The notes beneath the pieces were generated by a model, which saw only the letters and a list, made by a program, of their open reading frames with translations, did not search any database and was not told where the DNA came from. A stretch of 48,475 bases of DNA from Parcubacteria group bacterium GW2011_GWC1_45_14 (GTDB taxonomy: Bacteria > Patescibacteriota > Minisyncoccia > Moranbacterales > GWC2-37-73), in NCBI GenBank assembly GCA_001001345.1, contig LCKI01000006.1, positions 1 through 48,475 of the forward strand, written 5' to 3'. Position numbers and translations under genes: made by a program. Positions 17,380-27,271 of the stretch are shown here, in pieces. Positions within the stretch are counted from its first letter, which is position 1, and the number at the start of each line of letters is the position of its first letter.

Positions 17380-19995
17380 TTATAAGGAGAACTCTATCCT
17401 ATCGTTTTTCATCGACACTTTCACCTTGTCTCCTTCTGTTATTTTACCCTCTATGATTTTTAATGCAAGTTCATCCAATATTTCGCTCTGGATCACCCTC
17501 TTGAGCGGCCTGGCCCCATAGAGCGGATCGTATCCTTTGCCTGAAAGATAGGTCCGAACCGGCGCCTGGATCCTGAGGACTATGCTCTTTTTCAAAAGCC
17601 TTTCTTGCACGTTCTGAAGCTGAAGATCCACGATCTTTTCCAGATCTTTTTTTTGAAGGGGATGGAATATTATTATCTCATCGATCCTGTTAAGAAACTC
17701 CGGCTTGAAGTTCTCCCGAAGACTCGCCATGACTTTCTCCCGCATTTCTTTTTCGCCGACCCCGGAATCTTTTCTTTCCCCTTGGAATCCCACGGTTTTA
17801 GAGCGATAAATTATATCAGATCCGACATTGGAGGTCATAATGATTATGGTATTTTTGAAATTGACGATCCGTCCTTTCGCGTCAGTCAGCCGGCCGTCGT
17901 CCATGATTTGCAAAAGGATGTTGAAAACTTGCGGATGGGCTTTTTCAATCTCGTCGAAAAGCACGACACTGTATGGATGCCTCCTGATAAGTTCCGTGAG
18001 TTGCCCTCCTTCTTCATATCCGACATACCCCGGCGGAGAACCTATGAGCTTGGCCGTCGAATGAGGTTCCATATACTCGCTCATGTCCAGCCTTATCAAG
18101 GCCCTTGTATCGTTGAAGAGGAATTCCGCCAACGTCTTGGCCAATTCGGTTTTCCCCACGCCAGTGGGCCCAAGGAAGATGAACGAGCCGATAGGTTTGC
18201 CCTCCTCGGAAATGCCGGCTCTGGATCTTCTAATCGCGTTGGAAACGACTTTGATGGCTTCGCCCTGTCCAATGACTTTTTTCTCGAGTTCCATTTCCAT
18301 CTCAGCCAACTTCTCCATTTCCCCTTGGAGCATCTTCATGAGGGGGATCCCAGTCCAGCGTGAAACGACCCTGGCAATATCCTCTTCGGTGATTTCCTCT
18401 TTTAAGATGGAATTTTCCTTTTGGATTTTTCCCAGCTTTTTTTCCTCCTCTGCCATTTTCTTTTCCAATTCGGGAATCCTGCCATAACGGATCTCAGCTA
18501 CCTTATCCAACTCACCTTTCCTTTCTGCGAGCTCCGCTTCCGATTTCAGCTTATCTATTTCCTTTTTGTGCTGCCTGCTTTGGGTTATCAAATCCTTCTC
18601 CGTCCTCCATTGCAAAGTCAATGAATTCGATTTCTCCTTAAGCTCAGCCAATTCCTTGTTTATCTGCATTATCTTCTTGCGGGTATCTTTGGATTTTTCC
18701 CGCTGCAAAGCTTTCTTTTCAATTTCCAATCTGCGGATATTCCTTTCCAATTGATCGATTTCCGTCGGCATGGAATCGATCTCCATCCTGCGGGCCGAAG
18801 CCGCTTCATCGATAAGATCGACCGCTTTGTCAGGCAGAAACCTGTCGGAAATGTAACGCTGGGAAAGGGTCACGGCGGCCTGAAGAGCCTCGTCTGTAAT
18901 CTTTACTCCGTGATGGAGCTCATATTTCTCCTTGATACCGCGAAGGATCGCGACAGTGTCCTCGGTCGAAGGCTCGCTCACATAAACAGGCTGGAAGCGG
19001 CGCTCCAAGGCTGCGTCCTTTTCGATATACTTCTGATATTCTTTGGTAGTCGTCGCTCCGATCGTCCTGAGCCTTCCTCTAGCCAGGGCGGGCTTCAGCA
19101 TGTTTGAAGCATCCAAGGAGCCTTCGGTAGCGCCAGCTCCGACAAGCGTATGGAGCTCATCGATAAAGAGGATGTATTTACCAGCCGCCCTTTCCGTTTC
19201 CCTTAAAATAGCCTTGAGACGATCCTCGAATTCTCCGCGGAATTTCGCACCGGCCAAAAGCGCCCCAAGATCGAGCGAAACGATTTCTTTGTTTTTAAGA
19301 TTTTCAGGAATGTCTCCGGATGCGATTCTTTGCGCCAAGCCCTCAACGATTGCGGTCTTTCCTGTTCCCGCCTCACCGATGAGCACCGGATTGTTCTTGG
19401 TCCGACGGCTGAGCACCTGCATAACGCGCCTGATTTCCTCGTCGCGCCCGATCACCGGATCGATTTTATCGGCGCGGGCCAATTCAGTCAGATTGATCGT
19501 GTATTTTTCGATAACCTGGAACTTTCCCTCCGGCTCCGGGGAATCCACTTTCTGCGCGCCCCTGACTTGGGAAATTATCTTAAGCGTCTCATCATATCCG
19601 ACTCCGAACCCCTCCAGAAATTTTTTAGCCGGGGAGTTCGCGCCCAGAAGCGCCAGCAAAAGATGCTCCGTGGAAACGAATTCGTCGCCGATTTTCCCCA
19701 TCTCGTTTTCGGCTTGCTCCAGGACCTGGACCAAGGCCGGGGTGACGAAAATCTGCCCAATTCCGCCCATAGCCATCTTGGGATATTTCCCGATTTCCAC
19801 CATGGTGTCGCTTTTGATCTTCTCCGTATTGGCGTTAAGTTTTTCCAATATGACGGAAACTATGGAGCCCTCCTGGGAAACGAGGGCGTTGAGAAAATGA
19901 AAAACGTCTACCTGCTGCTGACCCAATGATATAGCAAGTTCTTGCGATTTTCGCAGGACTTCCTGGCTTTTTGTTGTGAATTTTCCTATATCCAT
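17380..19995 (-). CDS. clpB: ATP-dependent Clp-family chaperone, ClpB type
   Basis: Clp N domain, two AAA+ modules ([36 protein letters not shown]), middle coiled coil. Confidence 0.93.
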   Translation of the reverse strand: MDIGKFTTKSQEVLRKSQELAISLGQQQVDVFHFLNALVSQEGSIVSVILEKLNANTEKIKSDTMVEIGKYPKMAMGGIGQIFVTPALVQVLEQAENEMGKIGDEFVSTEHLLLALLGANSPAKKFLEGFGVGYDETLKIISQVRGAQKVDSPEPEGKFQVIEKYTINLTELARADKIDPVIGRDEEIRRVMQVLSRRTKNNPVLIGEAGTGKTAIVEGLAQRIASGDIPENLKNKEIVSLDLGALLAGAKFRGEFEDRLKAILRETERAAGKYILFIDELHTLVGAGATEGSLDASNMLKPALARGRLRTIGATTTKEYQKYIEKDAALERRFQPVYVSEPSTEDTVAILRGIKEKYELHHGVKITDEALQAAVTLSQRYISDRFLPDKAVDLIDEAASARRMEIDSMPTEIDQLERNIRRLEIEKKALQREKSKDTRKKIMQINKELAELKEKSNSLTLQWRTEKDLITQSRQHKKEIDKLKSEAELAERKGELDKVAEIRYGRIPELEKKMAEEEKKLGKIQKENSILKEEITEEDIARVVSRWTGIPLMKMLQGEMEKLAEMEMELEKKVIGQGEAIKVVSNAIRRSRAGISEEGKPIGSFIFLGPTGVGKTELAKTLAEFLFNDTRALIRLDMSEYMEPHSTAKLIGSPPGYVGYEEGGQLTELIRRHPYSVVLFDEIEKAHPQVFNILLQIMDDGRLTDAKGRIVNFKNTIIIMTSNVGSDIIYRSKTVGFQGERKDSGVGEKEMREKVMASLRENFKPEFLNRIDEIIIFHPLQKKDLEKIVDLQLQNVQERLLKKSIVLRIQAPVRTYLSGKGYDPLYGARPLKRVIQSEILDELALKIIEGKITEGDKVKVSMKNDRIEFSL

Positions 19996-20111
19996 AAATT
20001 CATTAAATCACTAGAGCATTAAAACAAATCGAAAATATATTTACTTGAAATCATATTATTCGAATACCCCTTGTTTTAATGCTTTTATGTTTTTATGCTT
20101 TAATGGTTTTT

Positions 20112-21380
20112 TTACTGCCTTTCCTCTAGAACGACCTGGATTTGTTTTTCAGCTCCCTTGCTCCAGATTTTCAAGGTGACGGTGTCACCTACTCTCTGCT
20201 CAGAAATGATGTCCCCCATCTGGTTGTTATCATCTATCTTCCGGTTATTTATCTCCAAGATGATGTCATTTTCCATCAAGCCGGCTTTATCAGCTGGTGA
20301 ACCCGGAATAACGGCCAGTTCGGATAGACTGCTGCCGCGTTGGATCAAAACGCCGTAATCAAAAGGCAGATCATTATTGAGCTGCAATTCCCTGGAAAGC
20401 GGAATATATCTCACTCCCAGAAAGGGCACTGAAATTCTCCCTGTCTGCTTGACCTGATCAGTGACCCTTTTGACTTGGTTTATCGGAAGCGCGAATCCGA
20501 TGTTTTGAGCTCCTCTGGCCATGGCGACATTCATCCCTACGATTTCCCCTTTCACGTCTATAAGCGGCCCTCCTGAGTTTCCAGGATTGATCGCAGCATC
20601 GGTCTGGATGATATCGGTAAGTCGCTCTGTCTGCGTTCCAAAATCAGTTCCCGCAATCACGGTCCTTCCGAGTCCGGATATTATGCCCCTGCTTACCGTG
20701 TTGGAAAATTCACCGAGCGAATTACCTATGGCTATGACGGTCTGCCCTATCTGTATGGAACCTGAATCGCCCAGCGGAAGCACCGGAAAACCTTCGCCTT
20801 CGATCTTTATTATCGCTATGTCATGCACCGGATCGCGCGCCAAGACTCTGGCGGGGTATTCCTTTTCATCATTGGTAATGACGGTATACTCAGCGTTCAC
20901 ATCCTCCACCACATGCTTATTGGTGGCTATCATCCCGTCGGCCGAAACGAAAAATCCCGACCCTCCTCCGATTTGCTGTCTCTGCGTCGAATCCCCGTCA
21001 GGCAAAAATTCGAATCCAAAGAAATCGAAATTGCGCAAATTGGGGACCTCCTTGGTAATAGCGATGCTGACGACGGCTGGAGAGGCCTGTTTGACCACCT
21101 CGATTACGGCTGAATCCTCAATGATAATACTCTGGGTATTTATGATCTTCTCGCCTGTTCCGAAATTTTTAAGCTTGCCCAAAAAGGATCCCGAATCGAA
21201 AATATTAGCCATTCCTCCAGCCATAAAACCGAAAACGGCTCCGAAAAAAGAAGCTAGGAAAATGATTCCGATGACGGCCAGCACGGTCTTGGCCGGAAGA
21301 GATTTCCTGTTCTTTTCGACAGCGTTTTCAGCTTCACCGCTGTTTGACAGATCGATTTCTTTTTTTTCCATAATATCCAT
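20112..21380 (-). CDS. htrA: Serine endoprotease HtrA/DegP with PDZ domain, intact triad
   Basis: IATNKHVVED (His), VHDIAIIKIE (Asp), INPGNSGGPLID (Ser); N-terminal TM. Confidence 0.93.
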   Translation of the reverse strand: MDIMEKKEIDLSNSGEAENAVEKNRKSLPAKTVLAVIGIIFLASFFGAVFGFMAGGMANIFDSGSFLGKLKNFGTGEKIINTQSIIIEDSAVIEVVKQASPAVVSIAITKEVPNLRNFDFFGFEFLPDGDSTQRQQIGGGSGFFVSADGMIATNKHVVEDVNAEYTVITNDEKEYPARVLARDPVHDIAIIKIEGEGFPVLPLGDSGSIQIGQTVIAIGNSLGEFSNTVSRGIISGLGRTVIAGTDFGTQTERLTDIIQTDAAINPGNSGGPLIDVKGEIVGMNVAMARGAQNIGFALPINQVKRVTDQVKQTGRISVPFLGVRYIPLSRELQLNNDLPFDYGVLIQRGSSLSELAVIPGSPADKAGLMENDIILEINNRKIDDNNQMGDIISEQRVGDTVTLKIWSKGAEKQIQVVLEERQ

Positions 21381-21396
21381 ATGATTTTTATACAGC

Positions 21397-21427
21397 CAAA
21401 ACTCAACTTCCGCATCAGAAGTCGAGT
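21397..21427 (-). terminator. Intrinsic terminator
   Basis: Minus ACTCGACTTC-TGATGCG-GAAGTTGAGT-TTT. Confidence 0.6.
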
Positions 21428-21466
21428 CTAGCTGAGAACTATGATAATATCGATACCTAAAGAAAT

Positions 21467-21646
21467 TTATTCTATGGAAATAGCGTTTACAGGACAGCTA
21501 TCAACCGCTTCCTGGCAGTTGCAATCGCCGCATTCTTCAGCTACAACTTTGGACTTGCCGTTCTCGATATGGAATACATTGGGGCAAAGAGATTCGCAAG
21601 TTCCGCATCCGATGCAAAGATCTTCATTCACTGTTGGTTTCGCCAT
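21467..21646 (-). CDS. 4Fe-4S ferredoxin (59 aa)
   Basis: MAKPTVNEDLCIGCGTCESLCPNVFHIENGKSKVVAEECGDCNCQEAVDSCPVNAISIE; below the ORF-track size cut-off. Confidence 0.9.
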   Translation of the reverse strand: MAKPTVNEDLCIGCGTCESLCPNVFHIENGKSKVVAEECGDCNCQEAVDSCPVNAISIE

Positions 21647-21740
21647 ACTTTTTTCCCCAAATAAACCTGCTTTGCAGAAAATTACCCGGGTTTTTCTTAT
21701 TTATTAATAAATTATTAATCGATTGTTCTCATGTGGATCC

Positions 21741-22829
21741 CTAAAACATCACCGATATATCCCCTTCCGAACCTTCATACGTCTCTCTTTCGAAAATCTT
21801 CATCTGTTCTTCCCTAAATTCAACTATGGCATTCTGCTCGTCCCAATAATAATCCCTGAGCAGGATACTGACACTCATGTTTTTCATCTGCTCCCCCAGC
21901 CAATCCCCGAAAGTCATCTTTCTTGCGAATATCTGTCTTATCCTGACCATATCAACCCCGTCTTCTTTTTTGTTTTCCTCGACTTTGACGATGTGGTATC
22001 CCAATTGGCTTTCGATAATTTCCATCTTATCCTTCCCGACCGATTCAGCGTTGAATATCTTCTCAGCTATCTCAGGCAAAAGCTGGTCTTTCGCTATCCA
22101 ACCGAAATCCCCGCCATCCTGGGCGGATGCTCCCTGGGAGTAAGTCCTCGCCACCTCCGCGAAATCCTTTCCCTCATCCAGATCCTTCTTAGCTTTTTCG
22201 ATAAGTTCGCTGGCTTTTTTGTCGGAAGAAATTTCCCCTGCCACTTCCGCTTCCAATTTCTGGCTGTATAGTATTGGCATCACTATCCGCTCCTTGAATT
22301 GTTCCAAGTTCCATCCGTACATCTTTTCCAAATTTCCATCAACCTCTTCTTTCGTTCCAAGCCGCTCAAGTTCTTTGGAAACGACTTCATCCACGTCCTC
22401 CTTTGCAATTGTAATACCTCTCCTTTTAGCCAGTATTTCAATGACTTTATCCTCTATGGCCTTGTTTAAAATTTCCTTTTCCTTCAATTTTAGACGTTTT
22501 TTACCTTCTTCAGTTGAAAAATCAACCCGCATTCCGATTTTAGAAAAATCCTGGCTTTCATAAAATTTCCTTATAGCTGCAAGGTTCTCCCTGATCACGG
22601 ATCCATGGATCAAATTCGTGCTTTCCACTACCGCGGCAGGATAGAAAAAGTTTTCGGCGACTTTCCCCAAAAAGCTGTCCTTTTCAGGGGAAAAGAAATA
22701 TATGACACCTGCCAGCGAAAGAAACAGGGCGGCGATCAAAACAACTGCGGCTGAAGCTATGGTTTTGATCTTGAAGTTCTTCTCTGTTACCGGATTTTCG
22801 GTTTTAATTTGGTCTGTTTCCTTTTCCAT
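21741..22829 (-). CDS. PpiC-type (parvulin) peptidyl-prolyl isomerase, TM-anchored foldase
   Basis: FAEVARTYSQGASAQDGGDFGWIAKDQLLPEIAEKIF ... GYHIVKVEE parvulin motif; stop is TAG. Confidence 0.88.
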   Translation of the reverse strand: MEKETDQIKTENPVTEKNFKIKTIASAAVVLIAALFLSLAGVIYFFSPEKDSFLGKVAENFFYPAAVVESTNLIHGSVIRENLAAIRKFYESQDFSKIGMRVDFSTEEGKKRLKLKEKEILNKAIEDKVIEILAKRRGITIAKEDVDEVVSKELERLGTKEEVDGNLEKMYGWNLEQFKERIVMPILYSQKLEAEVAGEISSDKKASELIEKAKKDLDEGKDFAEVARTYSQGASAQDGGDFGWIAKDQLLPEIAEKIFNAESVGKDKMEIIESQLGYHIVKVEENKKEDGVDMVRIRQIFARKMTFGDWLGEQMKNMSVSILLRDYYWDEQNAIVEFREEQMKIFERETYEGSEGDISVMF

Positions 22830-22838
22830 TTGTTTGTT

Positions 22839-23234
22839 TTAATGTTTTTCCTGCAAATTGAAGAACCGGTTCCACCATTTCCTATAGTTTTTAATTTCCG
22901 GAGAGGGAGCCGTGGGTTGCTCGGGCGCTTCCGCTTGATCCCCCTTTATCATCGCAACCGGCCTTATTTCAACGACCTTCTCGTCCTCTTTTTTGAGATT
23001 GAGTTTCTCTTTGGCTATTTTTTCGCGGAATTCGTTGGTGTCAAAATAGGATATTTTCTCTTGCAAGCCACCGTTCTCCGCTCTTATCTGCTCGGCCTCC
23101 TGACGGAGCGCTTCAATTTCTTTTTCAATCTTCCTTCCCCTATACGCTTCTTTACCAGCCACGTATATCACATAAATAGCAGCGACGCTTCCGATGACGA
23201 AAAGCAGCATAGCTAAGGAAAATTTCTTTTTCAT
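22839..23234 (-). CDS. Septum formation initiator (FtsB/DivIC-like)
   Basis: N-terminal TM followed by coiled coil EKEIEALRQEAEQIRAENGGLQEKI. Confidence 0.75.
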   Translation of the reverse strand: MKKKFSLAMLLFVIGSVAAIYVIYVAGKEAYRGRKIEKEIEALRQEAEQIRAENGGLQEKISYFDTNEFREKIAKEKLNLKKEDEKVVEIRPVAMIKGDQAEAPEQPTAPSPEIKNYRKWWNRFFNLQEKH

Positions 23235-23249
23235 CTTTTCGCGTTGTTG

Positions 23250-23360
23250 TTAGATATTGAACATCGGCGCGATAGAAAAACCTATCATCGATACGACCGC
23301 AAGCACGGAAATAATTATCCAAATGATGCGTATTCTTTTTTTGAATCTTTTTGAACCCAT
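23250..23360 (-). CDS. 36-aa small basic membrane protein
   Basis: MGSKRFKKRIRIIWIIISVLAVVSMIGFSIAPMFNI: basic N-terminus plus one TM; not in ORF track. Confidence 0.6.
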   Translation of the reverse strand: MGSKRFKKRIRIIWIIISVLAVVSMIGFSIAPMFNI

Positions 23361-23369
23361 ATGCCAATT

Positions 23370-23512
23370 ATAAATTGATATTTACCCCAGGGCAAGCCCT
23401 GGACCCTTCGGGCTGGGCGACAAGCCGCGGGGTATCGATTAATTTCTTGTTTTCACTCGCTCGGAAATAAAAAATCTTTTTCATTTCTCTCGCTACGTTC
23501 AACAATAGTAAA
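23370..23512. repeat. Dispersed intergenic element copy 1
   Basis: ATAAATTGATATTTACCCCAGGGCAAGCC...GCGGGGTATCGATTAATTT...CACTCGCTCGGAAAT; homologous to the reverse complement of 34941..35058. Confidence 0.75.
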
Positions 23513-23538
23513 TTTTTTATTCAAGGTAAACCCCGTTG

Positions 23539-25368
23539 TTATCTCTTAAGAACAGCTAGGTAGGCTTCGGATGGGACATTGACTTTTCCTATGCTGCCCA
23601 TCTTCTTTTTCCCTTTCTTTTGTTTATCCAAAAGTTTGTTTTTCCTCGTTACGTCTCCTCCATAGAGACCCGAGATGACATCCTTGCGGTACGGTTTGAT
23701 TGTTTCGCGAGCCACCACCTTCCCTCCGATCACGGCCTGCACCGCGATGGCGAAGTTCTGCCTAGGAATTGCATCCTTCAGCTTAGTCACAATAACAGCT
23801 CCTTCTGAATGCGCTTTTTCTTTTGGAACGATGCGCGAAAGCGCCTCGACCTTCTCTCCGGCCAACAGGATGTCCAGTTTGACCAAATCGGAAGATCGGT
23901 ATCCGACGAATTCATAATTCATCGAGGCGTAACCGGAAGTCGCGCTCTTGAGATCGTCGTGGAAATTGACGATGATGTCGGTCAGCGGTATCTCGAAAGA
24001 AATAAGGATTCTTTCCATATCCAGATATTCCGTATTGAGATAAATCGATCGAAGATTATTCATAAGCTCCATGATCGATCCCAGATATTGGGAGGGCGTG
24101 ATGATTTCCAATTTCACATAAGGTTCAGCTATGTCGTCAATAAGGGTCGGATCAGGCATATCCATGGCCGAATATATTTTCTGCGCCTCTTGCCTTCCCC
24201 TTAATCTGACCTCATATACGACGCCGGGAGTGGTGATAGTCGGGGTGAAATTAAATTCCCTTTCCAATCTCTCCTTGATAATTTCGAGATGGAGAAGCCC
24301 CAGAAATCCGCAACGGAATCCCTTGCCGAGCGCCGGATTGCTTTCCGGCTCGAATACGAAAGAGGCGTCGTTAAGTTTTAGCTTATCCAAAGAATCCCTC
24401 ATCAGGTTGTAAGTATCCCCATCGGTAGGATAAAGACTGGCATACACTACCGGCCTCACCTCTTTATATCCTGGCAGCGCCTGAACTTTTTCCGCACCAG
24501 GTTTTTTCGATTTTTCATACATGCGCGAATCGGTCACGGTGTCTCCAACGCGGCAAAAATCAACGCTTTTGAGTCCAGTGGCGATATACCCAATATCGCC
24601 GGCCCGCAGCATAGCTGAAGTGACCATATTCGGCTTGAAGTGGCCGACCTCAATAACCATGCTATCCTTGGCTGTTGCCATCATGGTGATCAGGGTGTCT
24701 CTCCTTACTTCCCCATCCACGACGCGCACGAAAGCCAACACCCCTTTATAGGTGTCGTATTTCGAATCGAAAATCATCGCGCGAAGAGGCTTAGTGATAT
24801 CCCCTTTTGGAGAGGGTACCTTTTCTACGATAGCCCTGAGGATCTTGTCCACCCCGGCCCCGGTTTTTCCGGAAGCTTCAATGATTTCCTCTTCCTTGCA
24901 TCCTAAAATATGAATGATTTCCTTTTTGGTCTTTTCCGGATTGGAATTCGGAAGGTCAATCTTGTTTACGACCGGAATGATTTCCAGTCCCTGTTCGATC
25001 GCCAAATAGAGATTCGAGAGTGTCTGAGCCTGCACGCCCTTGGTTGCATCAACCAAAAGCACTGCTCCCTCTACGGCAGCCAGTGACCTTGAAACCTCAT
25101 AACCAAAATCTACATGTCCCGGAGTATCGATAAGATTCAAAGTGTATTCCACTGCGTCCTGAGTATAATTCATCCTCACGGGCTGGAGCTTGATGGTGAT
25201 TCCCCTTTCCCTTTCCAAATCCATCTGATCCAGAAGCTGCTCCTTCATCTTCCTCATTTCCACGGTTTTAGTCTGCTCCAAAAGACGGTCGGACAAAGTG
25301 GATTTTCCGTGGTCAATGTGCGCTATGATACAGAAATTCCGTATATTTTTCTGGTAATCGTTGTTCAT
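23539..25368 (-). CDS. lepA: Elongation factor 4
   Basis: NFCIIAHIDHGKSTLSDRLLE, DTPGHVDFGYEVSRSLAA, C-terminal GSIGKVNVPSEAYLAVLK. Confidence 0.97.
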   Translation of the reverse strand: MNNDYQKNIRNFCIIAHIDHGKSTLSDRLLEQTKTVEMRKMKEQLLDQMDLERERGITIKLQPVRMNYTQDAVEYTLNLIDTPGHVDFGYEVSRSLAAVEGAVLLVDATKGVQAQTLSNLYLAIEQGLEIIPVVNKIDLPNSNPEKTKKEIIHILGCKEEEIIEASGKTGAGVDKILRAIVEKVPSPKGDITKPLRAMIFDSKYDTYKGVLAFVRVVDGEVRRDTLITMMATAKDSMVIEVGHFKPNMVTSAMLRAGDIGYIATGLKSVDFCRVGDTVTDSRMYEKSKKPGAEKVQALPGYKEVRPVVYASLYPTDGDTYNLMRDSLDKLKLNDASFVFEPESNPALGKGFRCGFLGLLHLEIIKERLEREFNFTPTITTPGVVYEVRLRGRQEAQKIYSAMDMPDPTLIDDIAEPYVKLEIITPSQYLGSIMELMNNLRSIYLNTEYLDMERILISFEIPLTDIIVNFHDDLKSATSGYASMNYEFVGYRSSDLVKLDILLAGEKVEALSRIVPKEKAHSEGAVIVTKLKDAIPRQNFAIAVQAVIGGKVVARETIKPYRKDVISGLYGGDVTRKNKLLDKQKKGKKKMGSIGKVNVPSEAYLAVLKR

Positions 25369-25513
25369 AAATATATGATGCTAATCCGCGAATAAACGCC
25401 AACCTGCGAATTGCGAATAATTTTCTTAGCTTTTCTAATCTTACAGGCAAAAAGCCGAATAATCAAGGATTTGGCCGACTGGATTCATAATCGCAAATCC
25501 GAGCGCCTGCATA

Positions 25514-25547
25514 CGTACATACGCACGTACGTACGTGCGTATGTACG
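25514..25547. repeat. 34-bp perfect loop-free palindrome
   Basis: CGTACATACGCACGTACGTACGTGCGTATGTACG equals its own reverse complement. Confidence 0.97.
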
Positions 25548-25619
25548 AAAAAATCCCTCCGAAGAGAGATTGTCTTTATCTTTCACCACCTATCACCTAA
25601 AACCTAGCACCTACCCCCC

Positions 25620-27263
25620 CTACAATCCCGTCACATCCCCCGTATCCTCCGCGATATGCTTTTTGGCTTTGAAAAGTTTCCTGGTGACGGACTGGGTGAA
25701 GCTGAAAAATTCTTCGACCTTGAGATAATAGCAAAGAAGTGAAAAAGCGGCCGCTCCGAACCCTCCAGCCACCACGAGCTGGGTCAAAATGGCCATGAAG
25801 GTATCCAATTCCCCCCTGGTGCCGACGACGATCTTTCCGAACTGCGCCGCAGCTCCGGCTCCGAGCGCTGCGACTGTGATTTTCAAGACCGCTTTGGCGA
25901 TCTGCTTTTCTTCGAGATTATCAAAATTTCTTCTAAGCAAAAGCAGCAACAAGACCATGTTAACGATAGAGGAAACCGAGAACGCGATCGCCAATCCGAG
26001 AATCTGGAATTTGCCGATAAGTAAAAATACCAAAAATATGTTCACCGCTTCGGAAAAAAGAGCCACATAAAAAGGGGTTTTGGTGTTCTGGATCGCATAG
26101 AAAGACCTGGCTAGAAGCGGAATAAGCGCCTGAGCGAAAAGACTGGCCGTCAAATATCCCAATGTCGTGAAAGTCAAAATGGTGTCTTCCCAATCGAAAT
26201 TTCCAGCCCCCAAGACCACACGCACGATCTGCGCGCGAAGGACATAAATCAAAATACTGATCGGAATCACGAAAAAGAGCACTTGGCGAAACGTCCTGGA
26301 AAAAGCGTGTGCGAATTTTTCTTTTTCTTCTTTAGCATAATAAGCACTGAGCGTCGGAAAGACCGCGATGGCGAAAGACACCCCAAAAAGCCCCAGGGGC
26401 GTGCTTTGGATATTGTTAGCGAAGGTGAAAACGGCCAAACTTCCCGCCGCCAAAGTTGAAGCGAAAATCGTGATGACCAGAAAATTTATCTGATTAACCG
26501 CTACTCCCAACATCCTCGGGACCATCAGATGGATAACTCTAATGACATCCTTATTACGAAGGCTTCTTGCGGGCATCAAACGGAACTTGAAACCGGAAAG
26601 CTTCACCGCCGGATATTGGATAAGCATATGTAAAAGCGCACCCAGAACGACTCCCCAGGCCAACCCGACCGGACCCATGAACCTGACCAAGAAAACCGCG
26701 CCGAAGATAATTCCGACGTTGTACATTATCGGAGCCAGCGAATAGATGAAGAATTTCTTCATGGAAACTAACACTCCCCCGAATATCCCGCTTATTCCCA
26801 AAATCAGAGGACTGAGGAACATGATCCTGGTCAACAGCACGGTGAGTTGCATTTTTTCCTCGCCGAAACCGGGAGTGATGGCCCGCATCACGAAGGGAGC
26901 ATTGATAGCGAGCAAAACGACCAGAATTCCCATGATGATTATCTGCAAATTCAAGACTCCGGAGGCGAGGTCCCAGGCCTCCTCTTCCTTGTCCTTGGAG
27001 ATGAGCTGGGTAAACACCGGAATGAACGCCGCGCTGAGCGCTCCCAAAATCAAAAGATTATAAACGAGATCCGGAACACGGAAAGCGGCGTAGTAGGCGT
27101 CCAGAATATCTCCTGCTCCGAAAGTGGAAGCCAGAATCCTGTCACGAACAAGACCCAGAAGCCGGCTGGCCACTCCTGCCAAGGAAATTATGAAAGCGGC
27201 GGCCGCAATCGATTGCGTCGGTTTTCCGCTGAAAAAATTATTTTTTACGAGTTTGCTGATCAT
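25620..27263 (-). CDS. murJ: Lipid II flippase MurJ/MviN
   Basis: SLAGVASRLLGLVRDRILASTFGAGDILDAYYAAFRVPDLVYNLL signature. Confidence 0.93.
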   Translation of the reverse strand: MISKLVKNNFFSGKPTQSIAAAAFIISLAGVASRLLGLVRDRILASTFGAGDILDAYYAAFRVPDLVYNLLILGALSAAFIPVFTQLISKDKEEEAWDLASGVLNLQIIIMGILVVLLAINAPFVMRAITPGFGEEKMQLTVLLTRIMFLSPLILGISGIFGGVLVSMKKFFIYSLAPIMYNVGIIFGAVFLVRFMGPVGLAWGVVLGALLHMLIQYPAVKLSGFKFRLMPARSLRNKDVIRVIHLMVPRMLGVAVNQINFLVITIFASTLAAGSLAVFTFANNIQSTPLGLFGVSFAIAVFPTLSAYYAKEEKEKFAHAFSRTFRQVLFFVIPISILIYVLRAQIVRVVLGAGNFDWEDTILTFTTLGYLTASLFAQALIPLLARSFYAIQNTKTPFYVALFSEAVNIFLVFLLIGKFQILGLAIAFSVSSIVNMVLLLLLLRRNFDNLEEKQIAKAVLKITVAALGAGAAAQFGKIVVGTRGELDTFMAILTQLVVAGGFGAAAFSLLCYYLKVEEFFSFTQSVTRKLFKAKKHIAEDTGDVTGL

Positions 27264-27271
27264 TGTGAAGG

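Noticed and set aside
20015-20083. 12-bp inverted repeat AGCATTAAAACA/TGTTTTAATGCT upstream of clpB
   Set aside because: AT-rich arms with a 45-bp spacer; does not match a CIRCE/HAIR element and may be chance.
20521-21384. 287-aa plus-strand ORF opposite htrA (and similar long ones opposite clpB, acyl-CoA synthetase, dnaJ)
   Set aside because: Low-complexity S/P/F-rich antisense translations of conserved genes; no RBS or family match.
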